NCBI GenBank assembly: GCA_002345145.1
Contig: DDVC01000028.1
Location: 1-28,626, forward strand
Source of the DNA: Bacteroidetes bacterium UBA2322
GTDB taxonomy: Bacteria; Bacteroidota; Bacteroidia; Chitinophagales; UBA2359
Direction: 5' to 3'
Length of the DNA: 28,626 bases
Positions 1-8,721 of the stretch are shown here, piece after piece. A program made the position numbers and the translations under genes. The stretch's first letter is position 1, and every line of letters starts with the position of its first letter. The notes under the pieces were generated by a model. It saw only the letters and a list, made by a program, of their open reading frames with translations, made no database searches and was not told the DNA's origin.

Positions 1-24
1 TTAGTAGTTACCGGTAACTACTAA
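1..24. repeat. Perfect 24-bp palindrome containing the stop codon of the giant ORF
   Basis: Positions 1-24 equal their own reverse complement, centred on CCGG at 11-14. The palindrome may extend left of the window. Its left half supplies the TAA stop (3-1 on the minus strand) of the preceding gene. It could be a real hairpin site or a fold-back assembly artefact at a sequence end. Confidence 0.85.
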
Positions 25-3000
25 CTCAAACCACTCCCGATTAAGAGTAAGTCCATTAGAAACCTCATTAATAATCAACCCCGATGTATTGTTAAAACAG
101 CCGTTACAACCCGATGTAAGCGGGGTTACATAATTGGGAACCAAGGCATTGGCATCGGAAACCACTACTTGCAGGTTGGTTTGTCCATCGGCAATTAGGG
201 AGGCGTGGTTGATGCAAATAGTAGTAGGTCCGGCGCCGTTGTAGGGTGCGTTATCGGCAAGCAATACGCCGTTTACATATACATCAGCGCCGGCAGAGCT
301 TTGCCCGTTGTGGTTAAAGGTTACCAACAAAAAGTAATCGCCCAGCATAGGACCTGTGCAGAAAGGCGAGGTGCAGGTAGTGGTAACCAACGGATTGGTC
401 ATGGTACAATCGGCGCAGGGGTTAACCGCCACCGATACAGAGGCTGAGCCGGTACAGCCATTGGCAGCCGTTGCCGTTACGGAGTAGGTAGTGGTGGTAG
501 CGGGCGTTACAGAAATAGAAGCGCCGGTTTGCAACGTACTCCAGCTATAACTTGCCCCGCCCGATGCTGTGAGCGTAGTGCCTGCTCCGGTACAGAGGTT
601 TACGTTACCACTTATGGTAACCGTAGGGGGCGGAGCAATGACAATGTTTTGGGTAGAAGTAACCTGACAAGCTCCTGTGCCAATGGAATAACTAATCGGT
701 ATATTGCCCGATAAGCCCGATGGGTTAAAAGTAGCGGTGCCGTTTCCGTTGTTGGTAATGCCTGTGCCCGACCAAGCGCCGGCTACCGAAGTACAATAAA
801 AATTAGCCTGCGGCTGCACAGGTGTAAGGGTAAGCGGTGCAGCAGTATTGCAGGGCGGTGCGGGGGGAGTCCAAGCAGCATTAAAGGGCGAGGTAATGGT
901 ATAGGTTACATTACAGGTAGCGGTTCTGCCACTGCCATCGGTGGCGGTAAGGGTAACGGTATGCGTTCCTAAGGTCATCGGGGTACCCGGGGCAATGCTT
1001 TGGGTAACGGTTACGGGTCCGCAGTTATCCAATGCCGTTAATCCGCCGTTTGCGGTAATAACGGCAGAAAGCAAAGTAGCGTCGCAGCCGGTATCGGTAC
1101 CGTTGGGGTCAATAACAAAGTCCACAAAATCGCCTTGTTGCACAAAGATGCTGTTCAAAGTCCAGGGTGTTAGTGCGCCGGGCACGTTAAAGTATTGCCA
1201 AATTTCTACGCCGTTTACAAAAACCCGAATATGAGCGCCGTTTCCGCAGCCGGTATTAAGGTCTTGAAACTGTAGGGCTATGTTTACGTTTCCTGTGTAT
1301 TCGCTCACCCAGCGGCGCACTGCCCATTTGTAATCGGTAACGCCCGGGTGTCCGCTGTTGACATTCAGATAAGGTGTGTTGAAGGGTTGAGAATTTTCCC
1401 ATTGGCTCAATCCGGCGTTCCAGGTAGGTAACTGGGTAAAATTGCAAGAGGAGAAGGCAAAGTACTCGCCGTAAAACCAGTTGTTGCTGCCCTGCACCGA
1501 TGAGAACTCGGTAACCGAGTTAGCCAATACGGTACCGTTGGTATGGGTAAGGTTGGGCATCGGGATAGAGCAAGTAGCCCCTGCCTGCACCGATAAGTTA
1601 GCCGGACAGGTAATGGTAGGGTTGGTAACATCGCCCGATACATTAAGGGTGCGCGGCGCGCTGGTACCACAGGCATTAGAGGCTGTTACCGAAATGGTTC
1701 CGCCGGTAGCGCCCCAAGTAACGCTGATACTGTTGGTGCCTTGCCCTGAGTTGAGGGTAGCGCCACCGGGCACAGTCCATGTATAAGAAGTAGCGCCGGC
1801 AACGGGCGTAATAGAGTAAGTAACTGTTTGTCCGGGGCATATAGCGGTAGCCGGCGTAATAACGCCCGGCGTGGCAGGTGCAGAACCAATGGTTACCTGA
1901 AAAGTAGTGGTAACCGGACAAGAAGAGCCGAGCGGCACAGTGCTGTATGTAGCAGTATAAGTACCCGGGAAACTGGAAGCCGGGTTAATAACGCCGCCGG
2001 CAGTAATGCTTAACCCGCCGCCGGCAGAAAAGGTACCGCCTTGTGTGCCGGTAACGGTTACGGTGAAAAGCCCTGCACTCTGGCAAAGCGAAACGTTGTT
2101 GATGGCAGCTTGGTCGCCCGATGTAACCGTTACGATAAACTGTATATTGGCAGGGCAAAGCGAACCCGGTGCAGAGCCGGTATTATAGGTAACGGTGTAA
2201 GTTCCGATGGCGCTGGTGGCAGAAAAAATTTCACCGGTTGCCAAATTCATGTCTAATCCTGCGGGGGTAAACCCTGTATAAGTACCACCGGTTAAACCAA
2301 ACGTTACAACCGGCATATAGATACCGCCGTCTTGGCAAAACTGAAGCGGGTCAATAAGGGCAACATCGGGTGGGTTAATGGTTACGGTAAAGTTTACCGT
2401 TCTTGGGCAAACCGATGTGGGCGCTCCGGCAGTGTTGTAGGTTACGGTGTAAGTGCCCACGGTAGAAGCAGCAGGGTTAATGAGTCCGGTAGCAGGGTTA
2501 ATGCTCAGCCCTGCGGGTGTAGAAAAAGCGCCGCCGGTAACGCCTGTTACCACCGGCGTAACATTGCTGCCATTGGTGCAAGCTGTTACGTTGGCAACTG
2601 AGGCGGGGTCTAACGGATTAACGGTAATGGTTCGGCTTACTTGTACCGATGCACAGCCTAAGTTATCGGTAACCGTGTAATTCAGAGTGTAGTTGGTAGG
2701 CGTGGCTACGGTAGGTGCGGTAAAATTGGGGTTCACCGTATTGGTGGCGTTTAAAAAAGCCACGCCGGAACCAGTCCACAGGTGATTTGCATAAATACCG
2801 GTTCCGCCGGAGGGGTTGCCATTTAGGGTAAGCACATTGCCAGAGCAAACATTTGCGGGGTTGGGGGTGATATTGGCAGTGGGCAGCGGACTAACGTTTA
2901 CAGTAATAGAAGCACAGCCCGATAGGTTTCCGCAGGCATCGGCATAACGCACAAAATAGGTAGTGGTAACGGTGGGCGAAGGAAGAACCAACGGGTTTCC

Positions 3001-6000
3001 GTTACCTACCGAAGTGCCGCCGCAACTGCCGGTAAACCACTGTGCCGTAGCGCCGGCGCCCCCCGATACAGAAAGGGTGATATTGCCTGGGTCATCGGCA
3101 CAAAAACCGGTTCGGTCAACAGCGGGCACAGGCACCTGCGGGGCAGGCGAAACGGTAACGGTAAAAGTAATTGGATTACCTGCACAACCGGCATCGGTAC
3201 CGGGGGTAATGGTATAAACCACTGTGGCAGGGTCTTGGGTGGTGTTTGTTAAAACATCGGCTATGTTGCCGCCGCCGCTGAGCGTATTTCCGCTAAGTGA
3301 GCCAATAGTTACGGTTGAAGTGTAGGAGAATACCGTTGGCGGAGAGCCCAAGTTACTCACCGGCGAGTAAGAAGCTGCTTGTCCGGAGCATATTGTAACC
3401 GGAGCCGGGGCATTGGTTATAACCGGTTGCGGCGCTACCGATACCGTAACCGGAGCCGATGCCGTACAACCTGCCGCATCGGTAACGGTAAGGGTAAGGT
3501 TGTAACTGCCGGTGGTAAGACTTATGGCGTTAAAAATAGGATTGACCAAATTGACATTGTTGAGGTAAATAGCCCCCGGTCCCGACCAAACTGTAGTAGT
3601 AACCGGATTGGAACCGGGCACCGGATTACCCACCAACTGCACTGTTCCGCCGGCACAAACGGTAGCCGGACTTGGATTGATGCTAACCGTAGGCGGTTCA
3701 TAAATAGTGATGGTAACCACGTTGCTGGTATTGGTAGGGCAAATGCCCGATGTAACTACCCTTACAAACTGGTAAACACCGGGCGAGGAGAGCAGCGGCG
3801 GGTCGTAGTTTTGACCAAGTGCGCCCGGTATGTCAATAAAACCGGCTCCATTGGTATTTTGTTGCCACTGGTAAGTGTAAGCACAAGTGCCGCCCAAGGG
3901 CAGTGTGCCGTTAATTTGCGCCGGATTGCCCGATGAGCAGAAATTAACCGTAGCCGGCGCAGTGATGATGTTGTTAGTAATTTGGGGCTGCACCGTAACC
4001 GTAGTGTAAACCGGAATAGACCAGCCGCAGCAGTCATCTCTTACCCTTAGTTTAATTTGATAGGTAATAGGGCAGTTGGTAGCATTGGGCAGGGTTATGG
4101 CTCCCGGGTCTTCTACCGTAGAGGTAAAAATAGGTGCCGGGGCAGCAAGCCCGGTTACCGGAGTTTGCTGAATTGTCCACTCAAAAGCGCTGGCAAATGA
4201 GGGGCTGTTAGGGGTAGAAGCTAATGTTAAATTGTTATTGCCCACACATATATTAGCAGGAATGCCATCTATGGTGGGGAGAGTGCGGGGTGTGGTGATG
4301 TGAATGAAGTCCCAATAAGTATTACCGCCTATTACCAAATCCTTGCGCCCTGTGGAGGTGTAATAAACCGCCAGCGGGTCGGAAGTAGTTACATAAGAAG
4401 AAGTTGACGAAGTTATATCATTTATTATCAATCCGCCATCTAAGGAAGTAAAAGCTGAAGCGGTAAATGGCGTGGTGAGCATAATTTGCGAATTGGTACA
4501 ACCTTGCCGGTAATTAGCCGTAATTTCTGCGGTGGATATAGCAGTACTTGGATTAGTGATAGAGGCTACGCCCGCGGTAACCGTACACAAATGCCCATTG
4601 ATACCATTAGCGCCATCGCGCCCACGCCCCCCATTTCCACCGTTTCCGCCACTACCACCATTGCCGCCTTGGCTGGCAGGAGAACAATCGCCTCCCCAGT
4701 TTACACCACCTGCCCCGGCTTGCCCGTTAAGACCGGCTGAGCCATTAGCGCCATTGCCACCTAAACCAAAAGCGCCGGGTGTAAGGTTGATATTATTTAA
4801 GGAAGCGCCTGTATTAGCATTATTTCTATAAACAGCAAAGGAAGAGCCACCGCCAAACCCACCGGTGCCCCCGGTACCTCCCTGCCCACCTGCACCACCG
4901 GCACCTCCATCGGGCCAACCACCTGTACCACAGGTACAAATACAGCATGTCCCAACATCTCCGCCGCCGCCGCCGCCACCACCGCCGCCACCAGCCCCAT
5001 TTCCACCATTGGCGCTGGCTGCTGCGGGTACGTAATAAGCTCCCGATGCAGCCGGCGCAGCCGGTCTGTCATTGGGAGCATAACTTAACCCGGCAGCCCC
5101 TGCACTCCCGGTATTTCCATTGCTCGCAGTACAGCCACTAGCGTTGCATCCAAATATATTACAACCCGTACCACAGCAATTAGCACCGCCACCACCACCG
5201 GCAGCGCCACCACTACCTGCTGCTCCTGCTGTAGCAGCAGTTTGCCCGCTACAACCACACTCATTAAGACTACCCCACCCGCCAGCACCGCCAGAGCCAC
5301 CCGCACCACCACCACCATTACTTGCCGGTGAAGTTCCATTAGCGCCACCACTTGCGCTGCCAGAAGTAATGTTGCAGCGCACTATTTGGTAGTTGGAGGC
5401 ATTGTTTATCCAAACTGCATAGTTAGAGCGCCCGCGTCCGCTGGGGGTGGTTCCAGTAATAGCTGTGGTTGTTATGGTAAGGTCTTGTAAAGTCCAGTTG
5501 TTGGTTCCATTAGATTTAAAACCCAATCGGTGTTCTATATTATTGTCGCCGGTAACGCCGCTGTCTTCAAAACCTGAGCAGGTTATGGTAGAAATTGCCG
5601 AACTGTTTTTAACCCACTCTCCTGCCACTAACCGGTAGCCACCTTCTAAAATGATGTTGTTGGGTATGTTCAGGACAACACCGGGGGCATAACTTCCTTC
5701 TAAAACTCGTATATGATTTCTTGCCCCGCCTGCATTACCGGCTATGGTAAGCGCCTGCTGAATGGTAAGTACCGGCGCGGTGGGCGAGCCTATGTTTACA
5801 TCGTTTCCGGCAGGCGATACATATACAAAACCGCAATAGTCGGAAGTGGCGGTTACGGTACAGGTACTCACAGCATTTGCTGCTGCACAAGCATCAGCAA
5901 CAGTAAGCGAAATAGTATAGGATTGTGTGCCTACCGGCGCGGGGAAAGTAATGTTAGTAGAAGTGCCGTTGGGATTAGAAATGGTAACGCCTGCTGATGG

Positions 6001-7749
6001 GCTAACCGTCCAGGTGTAAGAAGTAGCATTGGCAACTGCACCCACGGCAGGCACTATGGGGAAGGTAAAACTGTAAGGCACGCCGCCAACAATGCTTGAG
6101 CCGCAGGCTGCGCTGATGATTGGGGGTGCATAGGGAAAATAAGTTACCCTAAAACAATCGGAAATAACGGTATTGAGTCTTGGTCCCGATGAAGAATAAC
6201 TACCCGATCCTGTGCGGTTACTCACCACGCAACGGTATAAACGGGTGCCGGGGGTTTGTGGAGGCACAAAGTTTTGCCAGTAAGCGCCGGGAATATCTGT
6301 CCAGGTTGCATTGGTGGGGCAACCCACAAAACCGTTGCCATCGCCGTCGTTGTCGCCGGTTACATCGGTAACCTGCCATTGGTAAAAGGTTGCATTGGTA
6401 GCAGTAACCGATAAGGTAGTAGGCGTTCCAATACAGAGGGTACGGTCTTTTGGCGCAACAATAGTTACGGTAGGCGCTGCCTGCTCCCAGCGGTACCGAA
6501 TCCATGCCGACCAATTTATATAGGAGGTAGAGCTTGCCCTCAGTGGAAAATCGAGGTAGTTCCACTGGGTGGGCTGCCCGCTAAGGGTAGGGATACTGTT
6601 TCGCCAATTGACCAAACCTGTGGTGCCAAACCAGTAAGCATCATCATTACCCACCCCAAAGAGGCAACCGGTAGGGTTGTAGGTACAATCGGGCGCGCAG
6701 TCTTCTTCCCATAGTTCAAATTCAATTTCAAATTCTTTAAAATTTGTTTGTGCGGCGGTATAGTTTCGGGTGAGGAGGTTGGTAATGGGGTTGCCCGTAT
6801 TCCACTGAGGAAAAGGTTGGGAAAGAGTGTTAATACAAGTAGGTCCACCGGCAAAACCGGCAAGGTTATCGCGGGCGCGCCAGCGAACGCGGAGGTCTTC
6901 GTTATCGGCAACGCCAAACACACAGTTTACCCCCCAGTCGTAATCACTGTCGCTCCAAATTCCCAATAAATCCACCACTAAGGTAAGCGGACCGTCTTGG
7001 TATTCAATGCCACCGCTGGATTGGTTGGTAGAGAGCGTGGGCAAAGGCGGCAGGGGGTCTATCCAATCCCAGCGAAAGCCAAACAAGATGGCATAACTTG
7101 ACTGCTCGCCGCCTCCAATAAGATCGGACTGAACGTAATGTACTTGACCGTTGGGTCCTCCTCTAAACGGATTGACCACGGCTTCCTGATAATACCCCAC
7201 ATAAGAATCGTCGCCTAAAAATCCACAACAGAAAGAAGGGTTGTATGTCCAATTATTACCCTCAGAGCAATAGGTGGGAAAGCCGGTAAACGGACAACCT
7301 GTATCATCTTCAAACATTTCGGCAACTGACCAATCAAAGGTAGTAGGCGCTGCGGTAGCGGGGTAGGTTACGTCCATCATCAATACGCCGGTGCCGTCTA
7401 ACGACATCGGGAAATTAGCATTACCGGCAGGAATTTGAGAGCCTGCCCATTCTGTACGACTCCACCAACGGTTTTCATCGCCATCGGCTCGCACATTAAT
7501 ACCCCCCGACCAGCCGATGCCGGTAACATCAGCATTGGGGCGCACCCTTATACCTCTGTACACGTATTCCTGCACACCCGGGTCGTCGCAGTTGGCATTT
7601 GTCCAAACCTTATGCAGCCAAACGCGCAGCCTTATTCTGCCGTCGTTGAGTTGGGTGGGTTGGGCATAAAGCGATTGGACAGCTAAAAGAGCAAAAAAAA
7701 TAAAATATGCAGAATGAATGAGCCGGTAATTGGGTAGAGCTTTCTTCAT
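1..7749 (-). CDS. Giant secreted multidomain surface protein (beta-helix, Ig/PKD and HYR modules), probably truncated at its C-terminus
   Basis: 2582 residues. An N-terminal signal peptide (hydrophobic to about residue 28, SLYAQ cleavage region) indicates export. Approximate order: two copies of an unrecognised Trp/Cys-rich domain (38-235 and 254-425); Ig-like region; a DUF1565/pectate-lyase-like beta-helix beginning FVYVSPAGND near 640; a Gly-Gly-rich, Cys-containing insert (about 800-1055); many Ig/PKD-like modules; three tandem repeats of about 82 residues (1711-1957) sharing GTYT(V/A)TY; a HYR domain (2041-2285) split by a beta-sandwich-like insert; and a C-terminal LIINEVSNG...EWFELVV that resembles the start of a lamin-tail domain. 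Such proteins usually act as adhesins or matrix proteins at the Bacteroidota cell surface. No T9SS sorting tail is present, and the ORF stops within the lamin-tail-like segment at a palindrome. The start is the ATG at 7749. There is 69 nt to the upstream gene and no clear promoter between them. The secreted repeat-protein class is sure; the biological role is inference. Confidence 0.9.
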   Translation of the reverse strand: MKKALPNYRLIHSAYFIFFALLAVQSLYAQPTQLNDGRIRLRVWLHKVWTNANCDDPGVQEYVYRGIRVRPNADVTGIGWSGGINVRADGDENRWWSRTEWAGSQIPAGNANFPMSLDGTGVLMMDVTYPATAAPTTFDWSVAEMFEDDTGCPFTGFPTYCSEGNNWTYNPSFCCGFLGDDSYVGYYQEAVVNPFRGGPNGQVHYVQSDLIGGGEQSSYAILFGFRWDWIDPLPPLPTLSTNQSSGGIEYQDGPLTLVVDLLGIWSDSDYDWGVNCVFGVADNEDLRVRWRARDNLAGFAGGPTCINTLSQPFPQWNTGNPITNLLTRNYTAAQTNFKEFEIEFELWEEDCAPDCTYNPTGCLFGVGNDDAYWFGTTGLVNWRNSIPTLSGQPTQWNYLDFPLRASSTSYINWSAWIRYRWEQAAPTVTIVAPKDRTLCIGTPTTLSVTATNATFYQWQVTDVTGDNDGDGNGFVGCPTNATWTDIPGAYWQNFVPPQTPGTRLYRCVVSNRTGSGSYSSSGPRLNTVISDCFRVTYFPYAPPIISAACGSSIVGGVPYSFTFPIVPAVGAVANATSYTWTVSPSAGVTISNPNGTSTNITFPAPVGTQSYTISLTVADACAAANAVSTCTVTATSDYCGFVYVSPAGNDVNIGSPTAPVLTIQQALTIAGNAGGARNHIRVLEGSYAPGVVLNIPNNIILEGGYRLVAGEWVKNSSAISTITCSGFEDSGVTGDNNIEHRLGFKSNGTNNWTLQDLTITTTAITGTTPSGRGRSNYAVWINNASNYQIVRCNITSGSASGGANGTSPASNGGGGAGGSGGAGGWGSLNECGCSGQTAATAGAAGSGGAAGGGGGANCCGTGCNIFGCNASGCTASNGNTGSAGAAGLSYAPNDRPAAPAASGAYYVPAAASANGGNGAGGGGGGGGGGGDVGTCCICTCGTGGWPDGGAGGAGGQGGTGGTGGFGGGSSFAVYRNNANTGASLNNINLTPGAFGLGGNGANGSAGLNGQAGAGGVNWGGDCSPASQGGNGGSGGNGGNGGRGRDGANGINGHLCTVTAGVASITNPSTAISTAEITANYRQGCTNSQIMLTTPFTASAFTSLDGGLIINDITSSTSSYVTTSDPLAVYYTSTGRKDLVIGGNTYWDFIHITTPRTLPTIDGIPANICVGNNNLTLASTPNSPSFASAFEWTIQQTPVTGLAAPAPIFTSTVEDPGAITLPNATNCPITYQIKLRVRDDCCGWSIPVYTTVTVQPQITNNIITAPATVNFCSSGNPAQINGTLPLGGTCAYTYQWQQNTNGAGFIDIPGALGQNYDPPLLSSPGVYQFVRVVTSGICPTNTSNVVTITIYEPPTVSINPSPATVCAGGTVQLVGNPVPGSNPVTTTVWSGPGAIYLNNVNLVNPIFNAISLTTGSYNLTLTVTDAAGCTASAPVTVSVAPQPVITNAPAPVTICSGQAASYSPVSNLGSPPTVFSYTSTVTIGSLSGNTLSGGGNIADVLTNTTQDPATVVYTITPGTDAGCAGNPITFTVTVSPAPQVPVPAVDRTGFCADDPGNITLSVSGGAGATAQWFTGSCGGTSVGNGNPLVLPSPTVTTTYFVRYADACGNLSGCASITVNVSPLPTANITPNPANVCSGNVLTLNGNPSGGTGIYANHLWTGSGVAFLNATNTVNPNFTAPTVATPTNYTLNYTVTDNLGCASVQVSRTITVNPLDPASVANVTACTNGSNVTPVVTGVTGGAFSTPAGLSINPATGLINPAASTVGTYTVTYNTAGAPTSVCPRTVNFTVTINPPDVALIDPLQFCQDGGIYMPVVTFGLTGGTYTGFTPAGLDMNLATGEIFSATSAIGTYTVTYNTGSAPGSLCPANIQFIVTVTSGDQAAINNVSLCQSAGLFTVTVTGTQGGTFSAGGGLSITAGGVINPASSFPGTYTATYSTVPLGSSCPVTTTFQVTIGSAPATPGVITPATAICPGQTVTYSITPVAGATSYTWTVPGGATLNSGQGTNSISVTWGATGGTISVTASNACGTSAPRTLNVSGDVTNPTITCPANLSVQAGATCSIPMPNLTHTNGTVLANSVTEFSSVQGSNNWFYGEYFAFSSCNFTQLPTWNAGLSQWENSQPFNTPYLNVNSGHPGVTDYKWAVRRWVSEYTGNVNIALQFQDLNTGCGNGAHIRVFVNGVEIWQYFNVPGALTPWTLNSIFVQQGDFVDFVIDPNGTDTGCDATLLSAVITANGGLTALDNCGPVTVTQSIAPGTPMTLGTHTVTLTATDGSGRTATCNVTYTITSPFNAAWTPPAPPCNTAAPLTLTPVQPQANFYCTSVAGAWSGTGITNNGNGTATFNPSGLSGNIPISYSIGTGACQVTSTQNIVIAPPPTVTISGNVNLCTGAGTTLTASGGASYSWSTLQTGASISVTPATTTTYSVTATAANGCTGSASVSVAVNPCADCTMTNPLVTTTCTSPFCTGPMLGDYFLLVTFNHNGQSSAGADVYVNGVLLADNAPYNGAGPTTICINHASLIADGQTNLQVVVSDANALVPNYVTPLTSGCNGCFNNTSGLIINEVSNGLTLNREWFELVVTGNY
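4960..4992 (-). repeat. Run of 11 glycine codons in the Gly-rich insert of the giant protein
   Basis: Eleven consecutive glycine codons (mostly GGC, with GGT and GGA) lie inside a longer GGx-rich stretch. Near-perfect triplet runs like this are prone to slippage and could vary in length between strains; three-base changes would keep the frame. Confidence 0.8.
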
Positions 7750-7818
7750 AAAGAATTTAGGGTAATGTTTGAGGTGGAGTTCCGGTTGGGCAGAAAATAA
7801 GGGAAAAAAATCGGGCTA

Positions 7819-8346
7819 TTATTCGTCGAAACTTAAAATGCGATAGTACCCGTCATAATCTATGAGTTGCAGTTTAATTTGTTCCAGCATTTCGTCTTTA
7901 TAGGTGAGGTGTAAAGTGGGCGCAACAATTTTCATTTGCTCGCTAACCCCAAATCTTTGGTGGGTGGCAACCACTTTAACTGATTTTACCTTACCTGCAT
8001 TTTTGATTACATACTGACGAACAGGCTCCGACATTTGAACAAACGCCGGCGCTGCGCGCTTGGTAATTTCGGGTACATTTTCCGATTCTAAATACCCGGT
8101 GTATGCCTCGGCAAGGGTTTGGTCAAAAAAGTATTTTTCTAACTTTTGTATGTTACCATCACCATTGAGTACACATGTGAGGGTTTCCAGTAACTCGTTT
8201 AGCTGTGCTTCGTTAGGCATAAACGGGGGCGGTGGCGCTACATAAGTAATACCCCTTTTAGGATTTTGCGCCTGCAACATTGGTAATGTACCAACTAAGA
8301 GCAAAGTCATCAAGAATAAACAACAAATGAACCTGATGCTTAACAT
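7819..8346 (-). CDS. Small secreted protein of unknown function
   Basis: 175 residues. An N-terminal signal peptide (hydrophobic FICCLFLMTLLLVGTLP, then LQAQ) predicts export to the periplasm or beyond. The mature part has a short proline run (APPPPF) and then an alpha/beta region with no motif I recognise. The C-terminal half (YKDEMLEQIKLQLIDYDGYYRILSF) has the look of a small NTF2-like or DUF4783-like fold, but this is only an impression. The start is the ATG at 8346, supported by a well-formed Bacteroidota promoter about 25-50 nt upstream. The giant repeat-protein gene starts 69 nt after its stop with no promoter visible between, so the two may be co-transcribed. Function is unknown. Confidence 0.8.
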   Translation of the reverse strand: MLSIRFICCLFLMTLLLVGTLPMLQAQNPKRGITYVAPPPPFMPNEAQLNELLETLTCVLNGDGNIQKLEKYFFDQTLAEAYTGYLESENVPEITKRAAPAFVQMSEPVRQYVIKNAGKVKSVKVVATHQRFGVSEQMKIVAPTLHLTYKDEMLEQIKLQLIDYDGYYRILSFDE

Positions 8347-8369
8347 ATAGAATTTTATTTAAACCGGCA

Positions 8370-8400
8370 CAAAAGTAATAAACGGCGGTCAATTTCTCAA
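8370..8400 (-). promoter_or_regulatory. Bacteroidota-type promoter of the small secreted protein gene
   Basis: On the minus strand, TTG (8400-8398) is followed after 20 bases by TACTTTTG (8377-8370), a full match to TAnnTTTG. This predicts a transcript start near 8363, giving a leader of about 17 nt before the ATG at 8346. Confidence 0.65.
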
Positions 8401-8401
8401 T

Positions 8402-8426
8402 AATTTTCAGAAAATTTCTGAAAATT
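8402..8426. promoter_or_regulatory. Palindrome abutting the -33 element (possible operator)
   Basis: AATTTTCAG (8402-8410) and CTGAAAATT (8418-8426) form perfect 9-bp arms around a 7-base spacer. The site begins two bases upstream of the -33 TTG, where an activator or repressor could bind. It could also be chance symmetry in AT-rich DNA. Confidence 0.4.
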
Positions 8427-8490
8427 TTCAAGAAACTGCCACGTAGAAGTCAAAATAGTTGGTTGTGGGTTGGCAACCGAAATTATGGTA

Positions 8491-8524
8491 CAAAGGTAGC
8501 CCCGATTACCTTATTGACTACAAA
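8491..8524 (-). promoter_or_regulatory. Second candidate promoter upstream of the small secreted protein gene
   Basis: TTTG (8524-8521) and TACCTTTG (8498-8491) on the minus strand are 22 bases apart, a good fit to the Bacteroidota consensus. It would give a leader of about 140 nt that includes the palindrome at 8402-8426. Confidence 0.45.
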
Positions 8525-8591
8525 GAGGGGGTAAATTACCTGTTTTTTTACGTTTTCATAACCTAAGCGACTTTAAACACTGATAAAGAGG

Positions 8592-8652
8592 GAGAAAAAA
8601 GTAAAAAAAATCAGAATTTTTTTAGATATTATGGTTGATTACTTTTTTTCTC
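8592..8652 (-). terminator. A/T-rich stem-loops downstream of the deacetylase gene
   Basis: 8592-8604 and 8639-8652 are complementary apart from one extra T. Between them 8604-8611 and 8616-8623 form an 8-bp A/T stem with a 4-base loop. T runs follow on the minus strand. This fits a weak intrinsic terminator about 70 nt after the deacetylase stop, but the stems contain little GC. Confidence 0.4.
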
Positions 8653-8721
8653 GGGTTACCCGCATTCAACAGCAAATGATTTGTTTGGGGGGTGCCGGTT
8701 TACCCTTTGCGGCTCATCGGG

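Larger units (their letters stand above)
8347..8721. other. 375-bp AT-rich non-coding region
   Basis: No coding potential is seen. It holds two candidate minus-strand promoters for the downstream secreted-protein gene (8370-8400 and 8491-8524), a palindrome next to the nearer one (8402-8426), and A/T-rich stem-loops (8592-8652) that could end transcription of the deacetylase gene. Confidence 0.7.

Noticed and set aside
3379..3936. 185-residue ORF on the plus strand inside the giant gene, and many similar ORFs there
   Set aside because: It lies opposite a clearly coding frame. Its Arg/Asn/Gly-rich translation is an antisense shadow of Thr/Pro/Val-rich repeats, with no domain, signal or promoter.
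4600..5350. Possible CRISPR-like or satellite repeat in the GC-rich triplet region
   Set aside because: There are no regular repeat-spacer units. The pattern is explained by Gly codons in the reading frame.
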